Shown in pieces: positions 12,022-21,894 of a stretch of 64,000 nucleotides of DNA. The translations under genes were made by a program, and so were the position numbers. How positions within the stretch are numbered: position 1 is the first letter of the stretch; each line of letters opens with the position of its first letter. This DNA is from Takakia lepidozioides (lineage: Eukaryota > Streptophyta > Takakiopsida > Takakiales > Takakiaceae). Below the pieces are notes generated by a model, which was given only the letters and a program-made list of their open reading frames with translations, had not been told where the DNA came from and did no database searches. The stretch spans positions 31,994,001-32,058,000 of the forward strand of contig CM060731.1 in the NCBI GenBank assembly GCA_030704615.1, given 5' to 3'.

Positions 12022-13770
12022 ACGGAAATACGGCGCCGCATTTCCGTATTGCATCTTGGTCATGCAACAGAGCGACGGAAATGCGGCACCGAGTTTCCGT
12101 CCGGGGGAAACCTTTATACTCTCCAGAACGGAAATGCGGTAACGCATTTCCATCCAGCAAGCACGGTATGTGAAGGTGGAACGGAAATGCGGTACCGCAT
12201 TTCCGTTCTGATTGAGATTTATGAACAACGGGAACAGAAATGCGGCACCGCATTTCCGTCCGAGTCGCACTTTTCGACATTCCAGAACGGAAATGCGGCG
12301 CCGCATTTCCATTTTGTATCTGATGCATGGAGCTGAGGGATAGAAATGCTGCAGCACATTTCCGTCCTTAAAAGACATTCATACTCTCGAGAACGGAAAT
12401 GCGGTACCGCATTTTCATTCAACAAGCACGGTATGTGAAGGTGGAACGGAAATGCGGTACCGCATTTCCGTTCTGATTGAGAATTATGAACAACGGGAAC
12501 AGAAATGCGGCACCGCATTTCCGTCCGAGTCGCACTTTTCGACATTCCATAAAGGAAATGCGGCGCCGCATTTCCATTTTGTATCTGATGCCTGGAGCCG
12601 AGTAAGATTCCGACAGCTTCATACAGCGCAATTCCGACCGGTTGAGACATTCACACTATCCAGAACGGAAATGCGGCACCGCATTTCCGTTCTGACTGAA
12701 AATCGTGAACTATCTGAACTGAAATGCGGCACCGTATTTCCATCCGAGTCGCACCTACCATCATTCCAGAACGGAAATGCGGCACCGCATTTCCGTTCTG
12801 ACTGAAAATCGTGAACCATCGGAACTGAAATGCGGCAACGTATTTCCATCCGAGTCGCACCTACCATCATTCCAGAACGGAAATGCGGTACCGCATTTCC
12901 GTTCTGACTGAAAATCGTGAACCATCGGAACTGAAATGCGGCAGCGCATTTCCATCCGAGTCGCACCTCCCAACATTCCAGAACGGAATGTATTAGATTT
13001 AAAAGGGAAATGCGGCACCGCATTTCCGTTCTGATGAAATATCCTGAAACATCGGAATTGAAATGCGGTACCGCATTTCCGTCGGAGTCCCACCATCCGA
13101 CATTCCAAAACGGAAATGCGGCACCGCATTTCCGTTTTGTATGTGAGGCATGGAGCTGTGGAACGAAAATGCGGGAAGGCATTTCCGCCAGCGTCAGACG
13201 TTAATACTCTACAGAACGGAAATGCGGTACCGCATTTCCATTCTGACTGAAAATCGTGCGCAACGGGTACAGAAATGCGGCACCGCATTTCCGTTCGAGT
13301 CGCACCTTCCGACATTCTCGAACGGAAATGCGGCGCCGCATTTCCGTTTTGTATATTCGGCCTGGAGCTGTGCTACGGAAATGTGTTGCCGCATTTCCAT
13401 CCATGTGAGACCTTCAACCTTTCCAGACCGGAAATGCGACACCGCATTTCTGTCCAGGTGAGACCTCTATACTTTCCCGAACGGAAATGTGGCACGGCAT
13501 TTCCATTCATCAACTAACGTATGTGAAGTGGGAACGGAAATGCGGCGCCGCATTTCCCTTCTGAATCTCATACATGGAGCTGTGGGACGGAAATGCGGCA
13601 CCGTATTTCCGTTCAACAACTAAGGTATGTGAAGGTGGAACGGAAATGCGGTGCCGCATTTTCTTCCAACAAGTACGGATGTGTAGCTTCGTGATGGTAC
13701 TTAACGGAAATGCGGCGCCGCATTCGCATTCTCGCTCCAACTCATCAGACGCTGGGACGGAAATGCCTTG
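12022..13770. repeat. Palindrome array 1, about 31 copies at about 53-bp spacing
   Basis: Copies of an inverted repeat with core AAATGCGGYRCCGCATTT recur through the interval. Approximate starts are 12022, 12074, 12127, 12179, 12232, 12285, 12340, 12391, 12443, 12499, 12552, 12661, 12717, 12769, 12821, 12877, 12929, 13005, 13058, 13108, 13161, 13214, 13268, 13319, 13374, 13426, 13479, 13531, 13584, 13637 and 13703, with a half copy near 13757. Most steps are 50-56 bp. The spacers form a few related types (for example ...GTGAAGGTGGAACG and ...CGAGTCGCAC...CATTCCAGAACG), so the array grew partly by duplicating larger blocks. The array fills the space between two divergent genes, the place for shared regulatory sites. 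Confidence 0.93.
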
Positions 13771-14161
13771 AAATGTGAACACGTGGAGCAACGGAATTGC
13801 TGCACATGTCGGCACTCTATCTGACTGAAGGGGCATGAGGCGGCGCGGCCTGACCGTTGGATAATGATGTTTGATTTTCGGACGGCAGGCGTACCCTCAA
13901 CGATTCGAATTTCGTAATGACGCAAACTCCACGAGGAGACACTTTCGTCCAACCTTTCGAACCCAAGTGGTGCATCACCGCCGTTTCATCTACTTTTGTC
14001 GTGTCTCCTCAGTCACCCCTCTCGCGCCCTTTCCATCTGCACTCTTTGCCCCTTTTCCCTCTCTCTGTTCTTCTTATGCTCGAACCTGAGAGGGGGGAGT
14101 TCGTGCACCAGACAGGAGACCTCGTCGCAAGCTCCGGAAATTATACTTCGGACGTAGGCCA
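13771..14161 (+). promoter_or_regulatory. Probable 5' region of the ParB-methyltransferase gene
   Basis: About 390 bp between the last palindrome and the proposed start codon at 14162. It is pyrimidine-rich at 14015-14075 (CTCTCTG- and CCCTTTTC-type runs), as in many plant 5' leaders. No TATA box was recognised with confidence. The assignment is by position. Confidence 0.35.
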
Positions 14162-17100
14162 ATGCCGAAGGGGAGGAAGCAGATGCGTCTACAGGAGGAG
14201 ATTGCCATCTCCGAGCAGCAGGCCACTCAGGCAACCCAGCCACCAGTGAGAGCTCCATGCGATCGGGCTGCGCGCAGCTGATCGAGCACCGAACCCCCCA
14301 TTTTGCTTCTGTAATTCTTAGACTGAATGCTAGGAGACTTGAATGCAGAACATGTTTGCATGCCTAACAGGAAAGGTGGACGTGCTGGAGGGATCGCAGG
14401 AATCCGAAGAGCCGCAGGAAGAGTCCGAGGAGCTAGCTGCAGCACGTACACCCACCCGATCCCCGAGCGCGGGTATTCCTGCCGGGCCTAGCCCTCTGCG
14501 ATTCAAAGACGCGTCTTCGAAGGGCAAGTTCAAAGTCTCAGAGATCGACTCGCGTTCTTCGATCATGGAGAATCGCCAGCAGGGGTCGGGCCCTTCTCCA
14601 GCAAAGTCGAAGAAGAAGCAGCCCGTCCCTCTACTGGCTTCTGAACCGGCTCAGGCCGATTCACCCCCCCCAACGCGAATGAAGCAGCAGGGTAGAAGAC
14701 AGATTCTATTGCAGCAGACACCTTCACCTGCAAGGATGAGGAAGCAGAAGGCAATCAGGGCGACGGGCGAACAATCTCCCGCAAAACCGCTTCCACGAGC
14801 TGAAGCTCAGTTCCTGGAGGATTTCCCGCCTGCAGATGTTGGGGCCGACTCTGCTGCAGCGAAGGCAATGGGATCGACCGTTGATCTCGATTTGGTACCG
14901 GAGGAGGGTGCTGCCGCTGAACGTTCGCAGGCAGACCTCACCACCGATGAGCTAGCAGGCCCGGAGGAGGCCTCTGCAATGGCAGAATTGCCCGCACACA
15001 GGCCCCAGAGTGCAGCTCCAGTTGAGGATGCTCCAGCTGCTCAGCCACTACCGGCACCTACAGACATGTCTCCGGAGGATTTCAAAAGTGCAGCGGATAA
15101 AATGTTGGAGGAGACACACAGTAGCATTGGCAGAGTTCTGGGCAGCAGGGTATTCCAGCGGACTCTTCGAATCCCACTCTGTCGCATGGTCTCCCTTCCC
15201 ATCGTCAGGCAGGCCCTTCCCGGAGATGTGGATAAGCTCAAGTTCGCATTTCGAGAAGGGTACCGTCTGGGATCGGCAGCGTTTTACGTTTCCATAGAGA
15301 ATGAGGACGGCGAAACCCGTGGACCCACTGCCGATGAATTGTCAACGTGGGATACCCACTGGCACACTCGCAACCACGAATTCGAGGCGACGCTGAAGGG
15401 TGATCCCGACTTCGGCCATATGTCGGGTAAAATGTTCTTTGTGTGGGACGGGAATCACCGACTTCTCGCCTGGTGGGAGTACATCAAGCAGAACCATGCC
15501 AAGCACATTGGCTGGCATTACATGGTGGAGTGTGTCATCCTCAAGGTGAAGGCGGCAGACTCCTCCCTGCTCAAGAATGCCATGGCGGACCTCAACTCGT
15601 AAGATACTCATACCCTCCCTAGCACATTCGAAATGCGGTGCCGCATTTCGGTTTCCATTCTGGTTTGATTCCGTGCTTCCGTGTACTGAACTGGAGAGTG
15701 TGCCTTGCAGGGTCACTGAGAATGCGTACGTGCATACCCACATGGCACATATGCTGTACAGGGTGAGGAAAACTGGTCTTACTGATCCGCAGATGTTTGC
15801 GGAAATGCTGGAGCCTGAGCTCATTCAGAAAGCCGTTGCAAAAACAGACCGGACATGGTATCGTCTCACTATGGATGGAATGGTGGAGGTGATATACGAA
15901 GTAAGTCGTGCTCCAATTTCCCTCTGCTCATCCTTCCCCAATTTCCAGTAATGTTTCCACATGAATCGAATGTAACGCTTCTGCATGTTTTTGTTGGCAG
16001 TCAAACATCAAGCTGGATTTGGCCCATGCCAAACGCTTCTTCATGGAAAGTGAGGGGCAGGTCAAAACGTTGCAGTCATTGACTGAGCACTTGAAGGAAG
16101 CCGGTGTCAAGTCCAGAACCAAATACAAGTCAAAGCTTGTGAAGCTGGTGGCAATTGCAGATCCGGCACTTGGAAAGGACTTCATCCCCGAGATTGCAAA
16201 ACACTATTCTCGGGCCATGCAGCCGACCATGCAATTGGAGAAACTGCATCACCTCTCAACGGCATGTGTGGAGGCGAAAGAGAAGGTGAGGTTTCAATGC
16301 ACTGAATTTCCTTCCTAGCAATAGCCACTCTCTTCCAGCCACTGACATTGGATCGGAAATGGCAGACACGGTGGCTGTCGATCTGGAATGCATCCGAGAG
16401 CATAAGGACAATGTGGTCTTTTCCACTGGAAGTTTCCGACCCTGCAGTGGATGTGTGGCTCAACCGTATGACTTGGTGGTTCCAGGTAATTCAAGGTACT
16501 TCCCCAGATTTGCTTTTCTGACATGAATTCCCTGAACTGCTACGTGACAATGCATTTGGGAATGGCAGGTAATGTCGAATGCGAAGGAGCAAGTCGTAAT
16601 GCACACAAATTCGTTCGGCTTGTACGTCAAATGGGATGGAACACAGACATTGGAAGACTACGTGACACGTTTCAGATGTGCGTACAAGGACAACCTTTTC
16701 GCCAGAGAGCTACAGACAGCAAGAAGGAGCGTGGAGTTTACACATCAGGAGGGAGCGGGGAAAGCTGCAATGCGAATTGTTTACAGGTGAAGCACAGCTG
16801 CCCTTGTATGCGAAGCCTGGTTACGAGGTTTGTCTCGGAAATGCGGCACCGCATTCGCATTTTATGTTTTCGGTGGCACTCTGCCAGTAGGTTGGTCTCA
16901 ACTTTTGCTCACGCATGCTGACTGCCTTGCAGGTATATGAAATACGTGCTCCTTCAGACAGGGGCCCTGGCTCAAGAGCCCCCGTTCTTCATGGCTTGGA
17001 CCGTGGCGGGCCCAAGCTGTGTCTACACACCCGAGATGCAGAAACAATGGCATCCCGCGCATCTCGTTGGATGCCCGTGGTACCTGGACATGTCTGGCGG

Positions 17101-19285
17101 TATTGTTGACGAGTCTGAGAAAGATCTGCACGCCTTGGCAGAAGAGAAGAGAAAGGAAAGACGTGTCCCTGCTGGGCCAAAGTCGGCAAAGGAATCTGCT
17201 GCTCTGGAAGAATCCAGAAAGGCAGCTGAGATGGCACAAAAGACGGTGGATGCAGCTGTGCAGGCCCAACAGAAGGGGTCGAAGAAGAGGACTCGCCAGC
17301 AAGGAGCAGCTGTTGTGACACCCGCCAAAACGAAGAAGCAGAAACAGCCTGTTCAGGAAGAGGGTGAGGAAGAGGACTCCGATGGAGACTTTGCAACCAG
17401 CCCACCCCCCAAACGCAGGCTGCCTCCCCTGTGCCCACCGTTGTCACGAGAGGCACGAGAACTGGCTCGGCAAAGAAGGCACTCTTCAACCCCCCAGGGG
17501 GGCACCCTTTCGAGCCGGTGGAAATGAAGAGGCCGAAAGTGGCTCCCGAAACTGTAGTCCAGTGTGTAAATGAGAGTTTCTTGGCGGCTTTGGATGGACG
17601 GGCAGCCAAGTTGGCATACATGAAGACCATGGAGGGTCTGAAGGGCAGAGCACTGAAGAAGGCGACTGCCGAAGAGCCTTCCGACACCCCAGGATTTCAG
17701 AATATGGTCTCGTTCTTTGAGAGGGTGTGTGCAGACAAGGATTGTAGGAGGGGCGGAAATGCCACCGAGTGGTCTTGCGATATGATCATCTTGGATATTC
17801 CGGACGGAGAGCCTGTGGAAGGACTGCAAGCTTTGCCATCTTGGAACAGGTACTCGGAGGACTTTTGGAAGAAAGGATTCGGGCTTGCCCGCATGGTGTT
17901 GGACGACAGAGGCTGTGTGGTTGTCCTGGCGAGCAGAGGAAAAAACACTCAGACAGGAATTGCGAAGTGGACCCGCAAGAGCGCCGTCCCGATTCTGAAA
18001 AAGAAGTGGACGTGCATCAACACACTGGGCCTTCGGTCGGAAGGGAAGAAGGTGATTACGACACTGGCACTCGTCCATTCATTTGCTTGGGTGCTTTCAA
18101 ATGCGGTGCCGCATTCGGTTTCTAATCGTTTTCCCCCTGTGTATGCAGACGAAGCAGTTCGATGCATACTGCTTTGTGAAGGAAAACTCCACCTTTGCTT
18201 TCCGGAAGGAGGGAGGAAAGGTTGACCCGAACTGCGACCCACTCGATTACGACGTTCTGTTCAACAACGTTCCCAAGGAACTTCTCCCTCATAGCCTCAC
18301 TTCAACGGAACCCCTGCGGTACTCACGGACTCGGAGCCCTGCCTTCATTCAGACAATTATGGAGACATGCACAGACGTGGAGGGCACAGTGCTCGACCTC
18401 ATCTGTGGGACAGGTATGCAGAATCTTGATCTCTGCTGTTCTGCAAATTCTCGTTAGGATGTAGTTCGCAACATCTGAAGCGCCATGTGGTAATGTGTGG
18501 ATGGCATTGTAACAGGTGCCTCAATGTGGGCTGGGCGGTTTTCCGACCGGCACCTCTTTGCCTACGAGGAGGATTCATCCGTGTGGGGATCCCATCTGGA
18601 GGGGCTGCAACGGAATGTGAAGGCTCCCGACAGAGCGGAAGTCTCCTCGGATTCGTCGGAGTCCGAGGAAGACACAGTGGACATTGATGCAGAGGAGAAC
18701 CCGGAATACGAGTGAGTGCAAACATTGTAAGTTTGCAAAGCCTTCTGGGTCATTTATGTCAAAGGAATTTCCCGACTGTGGTTCTCATTAGTCTCGTTGA
18801 TGATTGTCATGTGCAGGATTGCAGGGTCCGGGTCGAAACATGTAGGGCCTACACTTCCTGCCAGGAAGAATGTCCCGTTCTTTGCGAGGGCCGACTTCAT
18901 GACGAGCCCGGTGAGGGACTACTCCCTTCCTAGTTATGCAGCTAAACTCGCAAATACAGCGATTAGAAGAAGTGAGAATCCCAGTAAAGTAGAGCAGATT
19001 TTGGAGAGGGCTAGGGAGGACAGAAGGATAAGGAAAGAGTTGGCAGCAGCTCAGACAGGTAGACGGGTACGAAAGTACATATGTGATTCAGCGGATGAGA
19101 GCGACGCAGACAGGGAGGAAGACGACCCAACGGAGGTGAGATGGACAGTTCCGCAAGGGGAAGATGGGATTTTCGAAAGCCTGGCCAACGAGCAGTCCGC
19201 TGGAGATGAGAGAGGCACTGAGGGGGTGGAGGAGGAGCAGGACAGTCTAGAACAGGATGAGGATTCCGATGATTTTCAAGATTAA
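14162..19285 (+). CDS. ParB-like domain plus N6/N4-type DNA methyltransferase, transposon-borne
   Basis: Proposed exons: 14162-14245, 14349-15598, 15711-15900, 16001-16285, 16339-16485, 16569-16786, 16933-18051, 18149-18413, 18516-18711, 18817-19285. All have GT...AG borders and matching phases, giving about 1,400 residues. One frame change is needed near the C-run at 17401-17410 (indel, or an eleventh small exon break). Residues 1-330 are low-complexity. A ParB-like motif follows at about 388-405: FFVWDGNHRLLAWW. The C-terminal third has, in beta-class order, LDIPDGEP at the DPPY position (about 17791-17814), then FIQTIMETCTDVEGTVLDLICGTG and FAYEED, matching the SAM-binding motif (18350-18570). 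A Ser/Asp/Glu-rich tail ends in DSDDFQD. ParB followed by a methylase is a common phage and bacterial layout. Substrate base and target site are unknown, and the altered DPPY leaves activity open. Confidence 0.75.
15629..15650. repeat. Isolated palindrome in methyltransferase intron 2
   Basis: CGAAATGCGGTGCCGCATTT-type copy with a TG centre. It lies wholly inside the intron between exons 14349-15598 and 15711-15900. Confidence 0.85.
16836..16860. repeat. Isolated palindrome in methyltransferase intron 6
   Basis: GGAAATGCGGCACCGCATTC-type copy, with a CA centre and slightly decayed right arm. It lies inside the intron between exons 16569-16786 and 16933-18051. Confidence 0.82.
18097..18118. 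repeat. Isolated palindrome in methyltransferase intron 7
   Basis: CAAATGCGGTGCCGCATTCG-type copy with a TG centre, inside the 97-bp intron 18052-18148. Confidence 0.82.
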
Positions 19286-19470
19286 TAGAATTTTAATGAA
19301 GTCTCTGTAAATGTAAATTCTCTTCCACAGTATATAAAGAAAATTCTGCCCGACATTCGTGACCCCTCTCCAGTGTGCATTCCAGCCACACAATCGCCCA
19401 AACCAGGACGCTCCCAAAATCAGAAATGGGTCAGGGCATTTCCAAAATTTTGGCAACTCTAAGAACCTCT
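19286..19470. other. 3' flank of the methyltransferase gene
   Basis: AT-rich stretch after the stop codon, including AATAGAATTTTAATG and TATATAAAG. It probably carries the 3' untranslated region. No gene was seen. Confidence 0.4.
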
Positions 19471-20316
19471 TTTGGAAATGCGGCACCGCATTTCCAAAAC
19501 AGGGGAGGGACTAATTTTTCCATTTCAATGTTGGCATAGTAAAAAGTAATCTGAACTGGGAATGCGGTGCCGCATTTCCAAAATTTCCTTTGTCCACACG
19601 CCAGTTTTGGCCTCTCCCGCTCATTGCATGGATGCCACCACGCTTACAGAGGTCGAACAAGGAGGCCGACATGGCGGGATTGAAAATGCGGTGCCGCATT
19701 TCCATATTGGGGATGGTCGTTGTTCGAACTGCAGGCCCATCAGCAAAAATTGGCACCGCATTCCATTGTAAAAAAAAAGTCGATGACGGACATGGAAATG
19801 CGGCGCCGCATTTCCAGAACGGACATTGCAATTTGTCCATTTGCAGACCCTCTCTCGGAAATGCGGTAACGCATTCCATCGCGCTGGTCGGAAATAGGTG
19901 CACTTTTCGAAGTGTTGGACGGAAATGCGGCACCGCATTCCCTTGTCCAAAAAGAAGTTTCCATTGCCACGCTGGAAATGCGTCGCCGCATTTGCAATGC
20001 CAACCTCGTTTTCTGATCAATTTATAGACCCGTGTTGGTATTTCGTGTACCTGGACGGAAATGATGTACCGCATTTTCTTGTCCCACATGGAAATGCGGT
20101 GCCGCATTTCGATGTCCGACATGGAAATGCTGTGCCGCATTTCGATGCGGACATGGAAATGCGGCACCGCATTTCGATCCCGACATGGAAATGCGGCGCC
20201 GCATTTCGATCCCGACATGGAAATGCGGCGCCGCATTTCGATGCCGACATGGAAATGCGGCGCCGCATTTCGATGCCGACATGGAAATGCGGTGCCGCAT
20301 TTCAATGTCCGACATG
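19471..20316. repeat. Palindrome array 2
   Basis: Second cluster of the AAATGCGGYRCCGCATTT palindrome. The first part (19471-20060) has loose copies near 19475, 19557, 19684, 19750 (half), 19793, 19857, 19920, 19974 and 20057. The second part (20089-20312) is a strict tandem repeat. The array lies beyond the 3' end of the methyltransferase gene and the 3' end of the minus-strand ORF at 20719-21453, so between convergent genes. Confidence 0.92.
20089..20312. repeat. Seven-copy 32-bp tandem repeat centred on the palindrome
   Basis: Units begin ATGGAAATG at 20089, 20121, 20153, 20185, 20217, 20249 and 20281, an exact 32-bp period. Centres vary as TG, TG, CA, CG, CG, CG, TG. The 10-12 bases between palindromes (GATGCCGAC, GATCCCGAC, GATGTCCGAC) are also nearly constant. 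Confidence 0.95.
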
Positions 20317-20718
20317 GCGTTACTCTGGTATATTCTTGACACATGACTCACATACCGGTTACTCTGCTTTATTCAACCGGACAGACAAATTGTAGAAATG
20401 AGACATCAAATTGTAAACAGTGGGCCAAATCCGAGAGTTATTCAACACAATGAAACACAGTCATACAGAAGTGAGGTACATTCCAGGGCACACTCCAGGG
20501 CACATTTAAATTTCCCCCGTACATGATCCTGGACCGATGAAGATTGGCTGCTGCATGAATGTAGCCGTTTCAGTTTCCTACCCTGCCATGCAAACTATGG
20601 GCACTCACTGCCAGGTGGGCCGATAGCCACTGGACACGACGAAGTCCATCCCCTCTTCGATGTAAATGCGGCGCCGAATTTCCATCCGGGGGGATGGACT
20701 TCGGTGGCAGATCTCAAA
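20317..20718. other. Spacer inside the transposon
   Basis: No convincing gene. It includes one more palindrome copy at 20662-20683 with a decayed right arm (GAATTTCC). It may hold the 3' end of the minus-strand ORF that follows. Confidence 0.4.
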
Positions 20719-21453
20719 CTATAACTTGTTGATGAGAAAGATGTATGGCTTCATCCACCGCTGCCGTGATGAACACGTTCCACCTCCGTCGGTGGGTACG
20801 TGTGACCCAGATGCTCCATTTTGGAGGCCGGACTGCTCTTCCGCTTCGTATCTTTTCCAAAATCTAAGGGCTTCGTAGCTGTCCGCAAGGTCATCGGCAT
20901 CCAAGTCGTCCTCAGGTCCTCCTTTGCAAGGATGCCGTGCTTCCGGAACCGGGACGACTGCCCCTTTGGAGGCATCGATTATGCAATGTATTCGGCCACA
21001 TCGGGAGACATTGTTATCTGGTACACAGATTACAGAGAAGATACTGGTTCGATTGTGGAAACATTGGTGGCTTTTGAGTATATCGTAGGCCACTACGCCT
21101 TCGAGCGGGGTGACGATCTTGGTCTGAGGAGTCCGTGGCTCCTGCGCATCCTCGATTCCGATTTTCCCAGCTACGACGGTCACCCATGCAGAAGAAGGCG
21201 CACTGCTATGCTGTTGCGGTGGAACTGCTGCCACTGGACGTGGGTGGACTCCATCGGAGAGACCTATTCTCCTCGAGGAGTGCGCTCCTCTTCTCCATTG
21301 TATGGGGACATTCGCATTGGTGTGGACGACGAAAACGTGAAGATTTCCATATTCGATGGTGGTATGATTGAAGGGCAGGACATTGTGGTGATCATCACTA
21401 GGGGCGGTACAACGGCTGCAATCGACTTTACATGGAGGAGCCCCATGACTCAT
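20719..21453 (-). CDS. Uncharacterised 244-residue ORF of the transposon
   Basis: Minus-strand ORF of 244 codons near the right end of the Mutator-like element. I recognise no family. It has a Pro/Ser-rich N-terminal half and an acidic segment (EDDLDADDLADSYEALRFWKR). A plus-strand ORF of 224 codons (20821-21495) overlaps it; the minus frame is preferred because its base composition by codon position and its acidic-then-basic layout look more protein-like. This is a judgement, not proof. Mutator elements often carry a second gene such as mudrB, but no similarity to it can be claimed. Confidence 0.4.
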   Translation of the reverse strand: MSHGAPPCKVDCSRCTAPSDDHHNVLPFNHTTIEYGNLHVFVVHTNANVPIQWRRGAHSSRRIGLSDGVHPRPVAAVPPQQHSSAPSSAWVTVVAGKIGIEDAQEPRTPQTKIVTPLEGVVAYDILKSHQCFHNRTSIFSVICVPDNNVSRCGRIHCIIDASKGAVVPVPEARHPCKGGPEDDLDADDLADSYEALRFWKRYEAEEQSGLQNGASGSHVPTDGGGTCSSRQRWMKPYIFLINKL

Positions 21454-21894
21454 GAGCTAGTTCTGAGAGCAGTCGAAGTCCCATTGACAACGTGACTTGT
21501 ATTCAGTAGGCACAGGGCTCAAGATTTGATGGCACAATCAGCACAGTAGACGTGCTTCAAATGCAATTCATGTGGATCAATAAAAACCTCATTGTGCCCT
21601 CTTTTTATTATATTCTGTGTCCATCGTTCCGCGAATGCGTCATTGCTCATTTCGTTTGGGATTGGGAGTGTGGGTGGATTTTGCAAATGGCTGGTAAGCT
21701 GAAATGGGCCCCCATTGTACAGAGCAGTACCACCCTACCATTCGCGAAACATTGCCTTTCAATATATAATTCTAAATAACATTGCCGAACCTCCTTCATC
21801 GGGAGGTCCTTCTCCCCCTATGACCGTGGCACCCTAAACCCTATTCCCGCGGACACTCATTTCCGGAAAATAGTGCTGCTCATGTTTTTTTCCA
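21454..21894. other. Right subterminal region of the transposon
   Basis: About 440 bp with no supported gene. A stop-rich, AT-rich stretch (21545-21780) is followed by CCCTAAACCCTA at about 21833. It is the likely promoter side of the minus-strand ORF by position. Confidence 0.4.

Noticed and set aside
12022-13770. CRISPR-like array
   Set aside because: Regular short repeats with similar-length spacers look CRISPR-like, but the spacers are themselves repeated, the repeats vary in their centres, there are no cas genes, and the setting is a eukaryotic transposon.
11929-13836. Many overlapping ORFs on both strands through palindrome array 1
   Set aside because: Peptides such as KCGTAFPF, GNAAPHFR and EMRCRISV are just the palindrome read in three frames. 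A 53-bp period rotates the frame each unit. No gene is implied.
19511-20395. Long ORFs through palindrome array 2
   Set aside because: Same effect as in array 1: translation of a stop-free palindromic repeat on both strands.
20821-21495. Plus-strand 224-codon ORF as the real third gene
   Set aside because: It overlaps the minus-strand frame, which was slightly favoured. Neither has a domain, so this is a weak rejection.
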